Shown here piece after piece: positions 52,182 through 60,618 of a stretch of 64,000 nt of DNA (position 1 is the stretch's first letter; each line of letters opens with the position of its first letter). The position numbers were made by a program, and so were the translations under genes. The notes below the pieces were generated by a model. The model saw only the letters and a program-made list of their open reading frames with translations. It searched no databases and was not told where the DNA came from. This DNA is from Ga0077555 sp964500805 (lineage in GTDB: Bacteria > Pseudomonadota > Alphaproteobacteria > Rhizobiales > Hyphomicrobiaceae), in assembly GCA_964500805.1 (NCBI GenBank), contig CAZCQH010000025.1, forward strand, positions 1 through 64,000, given 5' to 3'.

Positions 52182-53114
52182 CTATCGCGCCAGGGCATAC
52201 TTGCCGGAGATCTGCGGTGCCATCGGCGGCAGGCCATTCTCCGTCCGCTGCAGCCGCGTTTCCTTCTCCCAGACCCGCTTCAGCTCATCGCGCACGTTGA
52301 ACGTCAAGCGGCCGAGCCCTTCCGTCTCCAGCTCGACATTGTCGCCGTCCTGGAACGCATGCAGCCCACGGTGATTGGTGCCCGTCGCCAGAATGTCGCC
52401 CGGCTCCAGCGTGTGGATCGAGGTCGCCCACTCGATGCAGCGCGGGATCTTGTGCGCCATGTCGTCGGTATTGAAGTCCTGGCGGAGCTGCCCGTTGTTC
52501 CAGAGCCTGATCTGAAGCTTTTGCGGCTCCTTGATTTCGTCGGCGGTGACGATCCATGGTCCGATCGGCGCGAAGGTGTCGCGCGACTTCATTTGGAAGA
52601 ACACGTTGTTCGGTGGCGGCAGCCCACGCGCCGAGCCGTCGATGAAATTGACGTAGCCGAATACATACTGCATCGCGTCCGCTGCCCTGACGTTCTTGGC
52701 GCGCTTGCCGATCACGAGCGCCATCTCGGCCTCGCCCTCGAACACGGCGGCAGGCACGTCGGGCAGCACCATCGTGTCGCCAGGTCCGATGATCGCCGAC
52801 GGCGACTTGTGGAAGGCATTGATCGGTGCCGGTTCCTTCAGCGTGCCGTCCTCCATGTAGTTGACGGCCATGCAGTCGATGGTCTTGGGCGCCGGCAGCG
52901 GCGGGCGCAGGCGCACGGAGCTGAGCGGCTTGCCGCCGCCCTTGGCAGCCGCAGCTTCGAGCTTCGGCCGGTAGCTGGCGAAGCGCTCGATGAGGCCCGC
53001 CATGATGTCCTGGCGCTTCACGTGCGGGATGTCGCTCACGAGAGCGGTGACGTCGACGATCGTGTCACCGGTGACCACGCCGAGCGCGAAGTCGTCGAAA
53101 TAGGCAAGTTTCAT
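52182..53114 (-). CDS. FAH-family hydrolase (second copy)
   Basis: A 310-residue protein with the FAH fold. CMAVNYMEDGTLKEPAPINAFHKSPSAIIGPGDTM precedes the metal site; VFEGEAEMALVIGKRAKNV holds the Glu ligands and YVFGYVNFIDGSARG the Asp. The C-terminal block GDILATGTNHRGLH is conserved. It differs from the FAH protein at 45.6 kb in length and in the N-terminal domain. ATG at 53114 has AAGGA upstream. Probable role is cleavage of a ring-fission product or related 2-keto acid. Confidence 0.87.
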   Translation of the reverse strand: MKLAYFDDFALGVVTGDTIVDVTALVSDIPHVKRQDIMAGLIERFASYRPKLEAAAAKGGGKPLSSVRLRPPLPAPKTIDCMAVNYMEDGTLKEPAPINAFHKSPSAIIGPGDTMVLPDVPAAVFEGEAEMALVIGKRAKNVRAADAMQYVFGYVNFIDGSARGLPPPNNVFFQMKSRDTFAPIGPWIVTADEIKEPQKLQIRLWNNGQLRQDFNTDDMAHKIPRCIEWATSIHTLEPGDILATGTNHRGLHAFQDGDNVELETEGLGRLTFNVRDELKRVWEKETRLQRTENGLPPMAPQISGKYALAR

Positions 53115-53268
53115 GGGGCGGTCCTTCTGCTGAGCATCGATGCGCTGAATGGTCGGGGCAGACGTCATTGAAGCATGGTCCGCGGCACGTCGGAAGGCCG
53201 ATCGCGCATAGCTGAACGCAGACCCCGCCGGGACTGCCGATCAATGTTGCCCGCATGCTGGGTCGCGG

Positions 53269-54888
53269 CTACTGCCTTGCGTACCGCCAGAAAGTGCCGG
53301 TGTTGCGGGGCAAAGTCTCGATCCGGAAATTTTCATCGCGCTGGTTCGGCGGGCGGCGCACCGTCTCGCGGAAGAGCGTCACCATGTCGTCGATCAGCGG
53401 CTTTCGATCACCATAGGTCGAGTGATTGCGAGCCCAGAACGAGGTGTCGAGCGCTGACACGTCGACGGTATCGATACCGGGCGCGACGAAAGGCATTCCC
53501 CCTGAAGGAACGAAACCGACCGGGGGAACACCGAGGCGGAATGCTTTCGAGATCGTCAGCGCCCAGTCATTGCTGGACGCATACAGCGTCGTTCCAGCCG
53601 TCGACTTGGCAATGCGGGTAATTGCGCCGCGAAAGCTTTCCGGCACGACATCGGATGCAGCAAAGATGACTTGACCGAACAACGGGCCTGACGTTGCAGC
53701 CGCGTCGAAGCCCGACAGGGCTTCCATCAGTGGCAGAGAGCCCATGCTGTGCCCGATGAAGTGAATGTTCTTCGCATTGGCGCCCATGATCTGCCGAATG
53801 ATATCGATATACTTCGCGAGTGCGTGGCGTGCCTCGAAGGCGCGGTCCTTGTCGAGGACATAGCCCGCCGCATTGGACCGGGACGGCCAACTGAAGATGA
53901 AGGGAAGGCCGTCGAAGTCCATGTCGAACGCGAGCTGCGCACCGCGAAATACGGCGTCATCGAAGCTGACATTGTAACCGTGCACGAACACGAACGCATG
54001 GTCCTTGAAACGCCCGCCCTCCGCCTTTTTGCCAAACAGCGCTGCGCCCTTGAATTCCGCCTCAGTCATCTCGTTGACGCGGTAGATCGTGAAGTGCCGG
54101 CTCGGGTCCTCGTCCTCGCGACCGAACGATAAGACGCTGAGCTGAGGTCGGTTGATCTGTCCAGGCTGTCGTCCCTCGGTCGGCACGGTGACCACCGCGC
54201 GCCCCAGCGACATTTTGCTCTCGGGGTGGGGACCGGGGCCGTAGCTCGCCATAGTGATGTTGTCGCGCTGGCGCTCCGGACCTATCTCGCGGGTCGTACC
54301 ATAATAGATGGCGACCTCGACGAAGGGTTTCGGCGGCGCGGCACTTCGCGTCATCGGGGCGGATCGATCTTCCGGAGCGCTGCGCGGGGCTGACGGCGCC
54401 GACGCGGGCGGCGGAGTGCCGTAGGAAAAGCCGCGCGACTTCTTCTTGCCGCCAGCCGCCTTCTTGACGGCTCTGACCTCCTCAATGCCTTCGACTTCGA
54501 TCTCGAGACCCGCTGCACACGCGCCACTCTTGAGCAGCACCTGTATGGAGTTGATCAGCTTGCCATCGGCGCGGGGGTCGATCAGGGCGGAGCGCCGTCC
54601 GCGCTCGTTCAATATGATCTCGCGATCCTCGAAGTGAACTTGCCCGCTTGCGTATGAGATGATGACCCGCTCGACCGTGCACGAGCCCGAGCTCAGCTGC
54701 AGCCGAACCGCGGTGATACGCCCGGACCCGGCCAGCTTGTCGAGACCGATGGTTCGCTCGCCGGCTTGCACTGCGACTTTGCCGAGTGTGATTGGATTGC
54801 CAGCACCTTCCTCGCGCTCCTGAGCCTTGGCAGGCATCGCGAAAAAACTGGCAGCCAGGATCAACCCCAATGCTCGGACGTACCGCAT
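53269..54888 (-). CDS. Exported DUF900 alpha/beta hydrolase
   Basis: A 539-residue protein. MRYVRALGLILAASFFAMPAKA is a signal peptide. Residues about 25-140 form a beta-rich N-terminal domain with paired Cys; a Pro/Ser/Lys linker follows; the DUF900 esterase domain starts near 185 with VEVAIYYGTTREIG. FVFVHGYNVSFDDAVFR is the oxyanion region, FIHGH-type nucleophile elbow reads FIGHSMGSL, and a C-terminal His lies in ARNHSTYG. Likely a periplasmic or surface esterase. The added N-terminal domain is unusual for DUF900. Confidence 0.87.
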   Translation of the reverse strand: MRYVRALGLILAASFFAMPAKAQEREEGAGNPITLGKVAVQAGERTIGLDKLAGSGRITAVRLQLSSGSCTVERVIISYASGQVHFEDREIILNERGRRSALIDPRADGKLINSIQVLLKSGACAAGLEIEVEGIEEVRAVKKAAGGKKKSRGFSYGTPPPASAPSAPRSAPEDRSAPMTRSAAPPKPFVEVAIYYGTTREIGPERQRDNITMASYGPGPHPESKMSLGRAVVTVPTEGRQPGQINRPQLSVLSFGREDEDPSRHFTIYRVNEMTEAEFKGAALFGKKAEGGRFKDHAFVFVHGYNVSFDDAVFRGAQLAFDMDFDGLPFIFSWPSRSNAAGYVLDKDRAFEARHALAKYIDIIRQIMGANAKNIHFIGHSMGSLPLMEALSGFDAAATSGPLFGQVIFAASDVVPESFRGAITRIAKSTAGTTLYASSNDWALTISKAFRLGVPPVGFVPSGGMPFVAPGIDTVDVSALDTSFWARNHSTYGDRKPLIDDMVTLFRETVRRPPNQRDENFRIETLPRNTGTFWRYARQ

Positions 54889-54972
54889 CTGCTCCCCCAG
54901 AACACTCTGCAGACGGCCAGATCACCGGCGACGTCGGCCGTGCACATCTAACACCCTGCAACGTGAGGATGG

Positions 54973-56076
54973 TTATAGCTGATCGTAGTCGACGACCAAT
55001 CGGGGGGTGGTCGGAATTGCCTGGCACGTGAGCAAAAAGCCACGCTCGAGCTCCCAGGGCTCCAAGCTGTAGTTGGTGCGCATCTGCGCATGACCCTCAA
55101 TGAGCTTGGCGCGGCACGTGCAGCACATCCCGCCCTTGCAGGCGTAGGGCACGCGAACGCCGGCGCGCAGAGCGGCGTCGATGACCGTCTCCCCGGGTCT
55201 GAGACGGAACGACCGGCGGGCACCGTCCAGGATTGCGATGATGTCGACCTCTCCTTCGGCGCGTTGAGTGGTATTGAGTGGGGCAGCCGTGGCACCGGGC
55301 TGACGTAGTGCCGCCGCTCCGCCGGCTGGCGCGAACAACTCCTGATGCACGCGTTCGCGGGGAAGGCCGAGATCGAATAGCGCCTGCCGCGCATCGCGGA
55401 TCATGGCGCCCGGCCCGCAAACGTAGGCATGCGCGATGCCTGCCGCGCCAATGAGCCGATCGGACAAGCGTCGGATCTTCTCCGCATCGATGCGTCCCTC
55501 GAGGAACGGCATATCGGGCTGCTCGGTGCGCGAGAGCACCTGAATCAGAGTGAAGCGGTCGACATAGCGGTCCTTCAGCGCCTCGAGCTCTTCGCGAAAC
55601 ATGATGTCGTCGACGGTGCGGTTGCCGAAGACGAGGCTGAAGCGCGTAGCGGGCATGCGCTGCAAGCCGAACCGAAGAATCGAGATCACCGGCGTAATGC
55701 CGGCGCCCGCAGCGAGCATCAGGATATGCCGCTCTGCCGTCTCGCCCTCGCCAGGATCGCGCAGGAAGAAGCGGCCTTGCGGGGGAGTTGCGTCGAGCGT
55801 CATCCCGGCGCGAAGCTGAGTATTGGCCCATGAGGAAAACACGCCGTCTGGGATCTGCTTGACGCCAATCAGCAGATCGCGATCGGACGGATCGGAGCAG
55901 ATCGAATAGCTGCGCTCGACGGTCTCGCCGCCGATTGCGGCGCGAACCCGGATGAACTGGCCGGGCGTGAATTGGAAGGAGGCGCGTTGTTGATCCGGAA
56001 CGCGAAGCGCGATTGCAACCGCGCGCGCTGTTTCCGGACGGACGTCGACAACGGTAAGCGGTATGAAGTCGTTCAT
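54973..56076 (-). CDS. paaE: Phenylacetyl-CoA epoxidase reductase subunit
   Basis: A 367-residue flavoprotein reductase. The FAD domain shows RSYSICSDPSDRD, the NAD(P) domain LMLAAGAGITPVISILR, and the C-terminal plant-type ferredoxin domain CKGGMCCTCRAKL with a fourth Cys near LLTCQA. It passes electrons from NADPH to the PaaAC oxygenase. It follows paaD with five bases between them, the last gene of the paaABCDE operon. ATG at 56076 is used; the longer frame lacks family similarity. Confidence 0.93.
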   Translation of the reverse strand: MNDFIPLTVVDVRPETARAVAIALRVPDQQRASFQFTPGQFIRVRAAIGGETVERSYSICSDPSDRDLLIGVKQIPDGVFSSWANTQLRAGMTLDATPPQGRFFLRDPGEGETAERHILMLAAGAGITPVISILRFGLQRMPATRFSLVFGNRTVDDIMFREELEALKDRYVDRFTLIQVLSRTEQPDMPFLEGRIDAEKIRRLSDRLIGAAGIAHAYVCGPGAMIRDARQALFDLGLPRERVHQELFAPAGGAAALRQPGATAAPLNTTQRAEGEVDIIAILDGARRSFRLRPGETVIDAALRAGVRVPYACKGGMCCTCRAKLIEGHAQMRTNYSLEPWELERGFLLTCQAIPTTPRLVVDYDQL

Positions 56077-56081
56077 GGAGC

Positions 56082-56642
56082 CTACAGGCACTTGAAGTAG
56101 TCGAAGGGCTCCCGGCAGCTCTCGCAGCGCCAGAGCGCTTTGCAAGCCGTGGAACCGAACTCGGAGATCCGCGCTGTTTGAGTCGAGCCGCAGCGGGGGC
56201 AGGCCACTGTTTCGTCCGCAAACAGCAGCGCGCCCTTGCCGCGCCTCTCCGGTGGGGCAATCCCGAAAGCCCGCAGCTTTTCGCGGCCCACCTCGGTGAT
56301 CTGATCTGTCGACCAGGGCGGCGAGAGCACGCGCTCGATGCGCAGGGTGTCGAAGCCGGCGTCACGAAGCGCTGCTTCCACCGCCAACTCGATGGCGAGA
56401 ACGGCCGGGCAGCCTGAGTACGTCGGAGTCAGGCGGACAACGAGGGTGCCGTTCTCAAACGCCACGCCACGAAGAATGCCGAGATCGGCAATGGTGACGG
56501 CGGGAATCTCGGGGTCGACGACGCCGGCGGCCAAGGCATGCGCCTGGGCGAGGTCAGTTGCTGCATGTGCGGTGTCGCCACCCCGCGCCCCGCCTAGGGG
56601 CACACCCGGAACCCCTGTGTTTTGTGAATCCGGTCTCACCAT
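56082..56642 (-). CDS. paaD: Phenylacetyl-CoA epoxidase maturation protein PaaD
   Basis: A 186-residue protein with an N-terminal MIP18/DUF59 domain (VVDPEIPAVTIADLGILRGV, TPTYSGCPAVLAIE) and a C-terminal zinc ribbon (CPRCGST and CESC). It is needed for assembly of the epoxidase, probably in iron-sulfur or metal insertion. Its start lies seven bases inside the end of paaC. The first 25 residues before the domain are variable. Confidence 0.92.
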   Translation of the reverse strand: MVRPDSQNTGVPGVPLGGARGGDTAHAATDLAQAHALAAGVVDPEIPAVTIADLGILRGVAFENGTLVVRLTPTYSGCPAVLAIELAVEAALRDAGFDTLRIERVLSPPWSTDQITEVGREKLRAFGIAPPERRGKGALLFADETVACPRCGSTQTARISEFGSTACKALWRCESCREPFDYFKCL

Positions 56643-57409
56643 GTGGCCCCGGGATGCGCGCGGGCTAGGGATTGCATCTCGGCTAGCATCGAAGCGAGGT
56701 GCGGCGTATGGCGGCCATCGCGTCCGCCGCTGTGCTGTGTGGTTGCCAATGGGCGAGCGAGCATCGCTTCTCGGAGCACGCGATCCATGACCTGGTCCCA
56801 CTCCGCCCGAAATCCAGCCCGATCAGGAACGATACCGTCCTGCGCGAGTGCGGTTTCGCTTTCGGTCATGGCGAACAGCTCGGCCGTGTAAGGCCACACG
56901 TCGTCGAGGCCGGCGATCATGCGGCGGCGGCTTTTCTCGGTGCCGTCACCGAGCCGGATCACCCATTCGGCGGTATGGCGGACGTGGTAGGCCATCTCCT
57001 TCACGGCCTTGGCGGCTATCCCGGCAAGCTCGGGTTGCTTCGAACGGGCAAGCGCTTCGAAGTAGCGCTGCATGAACGCCGCATACGCGAGCTGGCGCGC
57101 CATCGTGAAGGCAAGGTCGCCCTTGGGCAGCTCGACCAGCAGTATGTTCCGGAAATCGGGCGCCTCGCGAAAGTAGGCGTAGTGATCCTCGGTGCGGCCT
57201 TTGCCCTCGAGTGTCGCTGCGAACTGGTAGAGGAGTCGCGCCTGCCCAATCACATCGAGCCCAAGGTTCGAGAGCGCGATGTCCTCCTCCAGCGACGGCG
57301 CCTTCGACGACCATTCGGACAGGCGATGACCGAGCACCAGTGCGTCGTCGGCAAGTGCAAGCGTGACGGGAAGAAGCGCGGTGTGCGGCATGGCTGGCGG
57401 CGTGCTCAC
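56636..57409 (-). CDS. paaC: Phenylacetyl-CoA epoxidase structural subunit PaaC
   Basis: A 257-residue ferritin-like helical protein that pairs with PaaA. LALADDALVLGHRLSEWSSKAPSLEEDIALSN and DHYAYFREAPDFRNILLVELPKGD are characteristic. It lacks a functional di-iron site but is needed for PaaA activity. It overlaps paaB by four bases and paaD by seven. Confidence 0.94.
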   Translation of the reverse strand: MSTPPAMPHTALLPVTLALADDALVLGHRLSEWSSKAPSLEEDIALSNLGLDVIGQARLLYQFAATLEGKGRTEDHYAYFREAPDFRNILLVELPKGDLAFTMARQLAYAAFMQRYFEALARSKQPELAGIAAKAVKEMAYHVRHTAEWVIRLGDGTEKSRRRMIAGLDDVWPYTAELFAMTESETALAQDGIVPDRAGFRAEWDQVMDRVLREAMLARPLATTQHSGGRDGRHTPHLASMLAEMQSLARAHPGATW

Positions 57410-57693
57410 ATATGCCCGACCTCGTCGGGCACCTTGTAGAACGTGGGGTGGCGGTAGATCTTGGTTGCCGTCGGCTCGAACAGAGCGCCTTTGTCGTCAG
57501 GATCCGACGCTGTGATGGCGGACGACGGCACCACCCAGATCGACACGCTCTCGCCGCGCCGCGTATAGACGTCACGGGCGGCCTGCAGCGCCAGCTCGGC
57601 ATCGGCCGCATGCACCGATCCGCAATGCTTGTGGGGCAATCCCGATTGGCTTCGGATGAAGACTTCCCAGAGCGGCGTGAGTTTTTCGGACAT
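57406..57693 (-). CDS. paaB: Phenylacetyl-CoA epoxidase subunit PaaB
   Basis: A 95-residue subunit. WEVFIRSQSGLPHKHCGSVHAADAELAL and ITASDPDDKGALFEPTATKIYRHPTFY are diagnostic of PaaB, which bridges PaaAC dimers and the reductase. The gap after paaA is seven bases. Confidence 0.95.
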   Translation of the reverse strand: MSEKLTPLWEVFIRSQSGLPHKHCGSVHAADAELALQAARDVYTRRGESVSIWVVPSSAITASDPDDKGALFEPTATKIYRHPTFYKVPDEVGHM

Positions 57694-57700
57694 GTGAGCT

Positions 57701-58705
57701 CTACTCCGCGGCTTGCCTTCCTGCCGACGCCCGCGCCTGCCGCTTTTCGGCGTAAGCGAGCGCAGCCTCGCGCACCCAGGCGCCGTCCTCCTCGGTGCGG
57801 CGGCGGTTTTCCATACGCACAGTGTTCATCGGACCGTCACCAGCCAGGACGCGCTTGAACTCGGCCCAGTCGATGGCGCCGTACTCCCAGTGCTTCGTCG
57901 TTTCATTGAAGCGCAGATCGTCGTCTGGAAACGTTAGACCCAGGTACTGCCCTTGCGGCACGGTCGCGTCGACGAACTTCTGGCGCAGGTCATCATTGGA
58001 AAAGCGCTTGATCTTCCACTTGGTGGAATCGGCCGAGTGCATGCTGTCCTTGTCCGGGGGCCCGAACATCATGAGCACCGGCCACCACCAGCGGTTCAAG
58101 GCATCCTGCACCATGGCGCGCTGCTCGGGTGTTCCGCGCGCGAGCGTCAGCACGATCTCGTAGCCCTGACGCTGGTGGAAGCTCTCCTCCTTGCAGATGC
58201 GGATCATGGCGCGGGCATAAGGACCGTAGCTGCAACGGCAGAGCGGGATCTGGTTCATGATCGCCGCGCCGTCGACCAGCCATCCGATGATGCCGATATC
58301 GGCCCAGGTGAGCGTGTCGTAGTTGAAGATCGACGAATACTTGGCCCGTCCCGAGAGCAGCTGCTCGTAGAGCTCCTCGCGGGAGACGCCCATCGTCTCG
58401 GCGGCGGAGTAAAGGTAGAGCCCGTGACCGGCCTCGTCCTGTATTTTCGCCAGCAGCGCGGCCTTGCGGCGCAGCGAGGGTGCGCGAGTGAGCCAATTGC
58501 CTTCCGGTTGCATGCCGATCACCTCGGAATGAGCATGCTGCGAGATCTGCCGTATGAGCGTTTTTCGATAGCCGGCTGGCATCCAGGAATTGGGCTCGAT
58601 CTTCTCCTCGCGGTCGATGATCGCCTGGAAGCGGGCGAGCTTGGCGGCATCCTCTGGCCCGGCGGCCTGGGACCCATCCTTCTCGTTGAGGGCCTGGCTG
58701 TACAT
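57701..58705 (-). CDS. paaA: Phenylacetyl-CoA epoxidase catalytic subunit PaaA
   Basis: A 334-residue di-iron oxygenase subunit. The carboxylate and His ligands are in QAHSEVIGMQPEGNW, QDEAGHGLYLYSA and CKEESFHQRQGYEI. It epoxidises the ring of phenylacetyl-CoA. The ATG at 58705 has GGAG upstream and heads the operon paaABCDE. No paaK, paaG, paaF, paaZ or PaaR/PaaX-type regulator is in the window, so the rest of the pathway must lie elsewhere. Confidence 0.95.
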   Translation of the reverse strand: MYSQALNEKDGSQAAGPEDAAKLARFQAIIDREEKIEPNSWMPAGYRKTLIRQISQHAHSEVIGMQPEGNWLTRAPSLRRKAALLAKIQDEAGHGLYLYSAAETMGVSREELYEQLLSGRAKYSSIFNYDTLTWADIGIIGWLVDGAAIMNQIPLCRCSYGPYARAMIRICKEESFHQRQGYEIVLTLARGTPEQRAMVQDALNRWWWPVLMMFGPPDKDSMHSADSTKWKIKRFSNDDLRQKFVDATVPQGQYLGLTFPDDDLRFNETTKHWEYGAIDWAEFKRVLAGDGPMNTVRMENRRRTEEDGAWVREAALAYAEKRQARASAGRQAAE

Positions 58706-58963
58706 GGCAGCTCCGGAGATAATCTTGGCTCTGCAATTTCTAGCACGCACGGGACATTCTGTCAGTTCTGGACGAACGTCGAAGACATCGCTCTCAATTC
58801 CGACGCTTTGGCCGGGTAGATTTCGTGTTCACTGGCCACAGCACCGCGAGGCGCCATAAGCTGTCGACGAATCAACGCGCGGCACTGTCGGCTCTGCCAA
58901 TGGCGTGATAGATGGAATGCGGGAACGCCATCGGCTGGGGGCTTCGGAATGCGTGGGGACGGA

Positions 58964-59476
58964 ATGACTTGGCGCGAGATGGGGATTGTCGCGACATCGG
59001 TCGCCGCATTGATCGTGTCCGCCTGTTCTTCCGGAGGACCGGGGGTCACGACGGGCTCGCTGTTCGGCGGCGGCAAGGCCAAGCAGGCCGACATGCCATC
59101 CGAACGGGCGATGCAGGTCGCCGCAACCTCCGCGCGGGCGACGCGATGCGGCTATAACTTCGATCCGGCCAAGCTGAAGGCAACCTATCTCGCCTACGAA
59201 TCGCAGCAAGGTGGGTCTGCCGATCAGATTGCAAAGCTTGACAGGACCTACGAGTACACGAAGGGCTCGGTCACTAAGAAGATGGCTGATCCAGACGAGT
59301 ACTGCTCGGACGAGCAGACAGCCAAGATCAAAACAGATCTGACGCGGCATATGGCCGGCGACTTCTCCTTGTCGCAGCGCGCCGAGGCGTCCCTGCTGGA
59401 TTCGCTCTCTGGCAACTCGACCACGCAGCCCTGGGACAAGCAGAAGGCGTTCTGCCCGAACCAGACCTGCTACTGA
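58964..59476 (+). CDS. Small exported lipoprotein of unknown function
   Basis: A 170-residue protein. TWREMGIVATSVAALIVSAC is a lipoprotein signal with lipobox IVSAC, followed by a Gly/Ser-rich spacer. The mature part has four Cys (TRCGYNFD, DEYCSDE, AFCPNQTCY) that may form disulfides. No family recognised. ATG at 58964 follows GGGGACGG; an earlier ATG at 58949 would add five residues. It is divergent from paaA. Confidence 0.7.
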   Translation: MTWREMGIVATSVAALIVSACSSGGPGVTTGSLFGGGKAKQADMPSERAMQVAATSARATRCGYNFDPAKLKATYLAYESQQGGSADQIAKLDRTYEYTKGSVTKKMADPDEYCSDEQTAKIKTDLTRHMAGDFSLSQRAEASLLDSLSGNSTTQPWDKQKAFCPNQTCY

Positions 59477-59580
59477 GCGCGGACGCTAGCGCCAAGTCAT
59501 AGCTCTGCCGCCAAGTCTGCGGATGGACGAGAACGCTCGCCCGTCGCATCATGGCGCCGGCCGCAAATCAGGAGGCGACA

Positions 59581-60348
59581 ATGGCAGGCATGCTCGAAGG
59601 CAAGACAGCTCTCATCTCAGGCGCGGCGCGCGGCATCGGCAAGGCAACGGCCCTGCTCTTCGCCAAGGAAGGCGCACGCGTCGCCGTGGCCGATCTCAAC
59701 GCGGACGGCGCCAAGGGAACGGTCGACGAGATCAACAAGGCAGGAGGCCAGGCGATTTCGATCGGCGTCGATGTCACGAAGCCGGCTGAGGTCAAGGCTA
59801 TGGTGCAGCGAACGGTCGATGCTTTCGGGCGCCTGGACTGCGCGTTCAACAATGCCGGCATTGCCGGCTATCAGGTCGGCGCGTCTGGGCAGAAGACGGC
59901 GGAGTGGTCGGAGCAGGCATTCGACCAGATGATCGCAGTCAATCTCAAGGGCGTGTGGCTCGCCATGCGCCACGAGCTCGATGTGATGGCAGCGCAAGGT
60001 GGCGGCGCGATCGTGAACACGGCCTCGATTGCGGGCCTCGTCGGGTTGCCGACATCGTCGGCCTATGTGGCATCGAAACATGGCGTGGTCGGCCTCACCA
60101 AGACAGCCGCAATCGAGTATGCGCAGCAGAAGGTGCGCGTGAACGCGGTGTGCCCCGGCTACATCCAGACCGACATGACGAAGGATGCCATGGCGCGCCG
60201 TGGCGAGCAGATCATGGCGACGACGCCGTTCAAGCGGATGGGCCAGCCGCAGGAGATCGCCGAGATGGTGTGCTGGCTCTGCTCTGACCGCGCGAGCTAC
60301 GTGTCGGGCGCGACGTACAATGTCGACGGCGGGTTCATTGCAGGGTGA
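59581..60348 (+). CDS. Short-chain dehydrogenase/reductase
   Basis: A 255-residue classical SDR. ISGAARGIGKATA is the cofactor motif, NNAGIAGY the NNAG block, NTASIAGLVG the Ser region, YVASK the Tyr-Lys pair. An Asp-Leu at VAVADLNADG favours NAD over NADP. C-terminal YNVDGGFIAG is typical. ATG at 59581 has AGGAGG upstream. Substrate unknown; neighbours suggest a hydroxyacyl-CoA or alcohol. Confidence 0.88.
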   Translation: MAGMLEGKTALISGAARGIGKATALLFAKEGARVAVADLNADGAKGTVDEINKAGGQAISIGVDVTKPAEVKAMVQRTVDAFGRLDCAFNNAGIAGYQVGASGQKTAEWSEQAFDQMIAVNLKGVWLAMRHELDVMAAQGGGAIVNTASIAGLVGLPTSSAYVASKHGVVGLTKTAAIEYAQQKVRVNAVCPGYIQTDMTKDAMARRGEQIMATTPFKRMGQPQEIAEMVCWLCSDRASYVSGATYNVDGGFIAG

Positions 60349-60366
60349 CGCACGGGAGCAGCGGGG

Positions 60367-60618
60367 AACGGGAGCGGGGTCAGCCCCCTGACCCGCGGTG
60401 TCGAGGCCCTTGCAGGGATGTCGAATGTCGGGGGTCTGACCCCTGGCGATCTCGCACCTTCGAACGGGAGCGGGGTCAGACCCCTGACCCGCGGTGTCGA
60501 GGCCCTTGCAGGGATGTCGAATTTCGGGGGTCTGACCCCCTGGCGATCTCGCACCTTCGATCTTGATCGTGCCGTCGCGCCGGCCGGGGTCAGACCCATG
60601 GGTCTGACCCCCTGGGGA
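60367..60618. repeat. Tandem ~96-bp repeat plus 26-bp palindrome
   Basis: Copy one begins at 60367 and copy two at 60463, with a period of 96-97 bases and few differences. Each contains GGGGTCAG and GGGGTCTGACCCC half-palindromes and the block TGTCGAGGCCCTTGCAGGGA. A perfect 26-bp palindrome follows at 60586-60611. The end of copy two, from ATCTTGATCGTGCCGTCGCG, repeats the sequence of the 3' end of the adjoining CoA transferase gene. Confidence 0.85.
60586..60611. repeat. 26-bp perfect palindrome, copy 3
   Basis: Exact copy of the palindrome at 17525-17550 and 21084-21109, eight bases from the stop codon of the CoA transferase gene. Confidence 0.9.
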
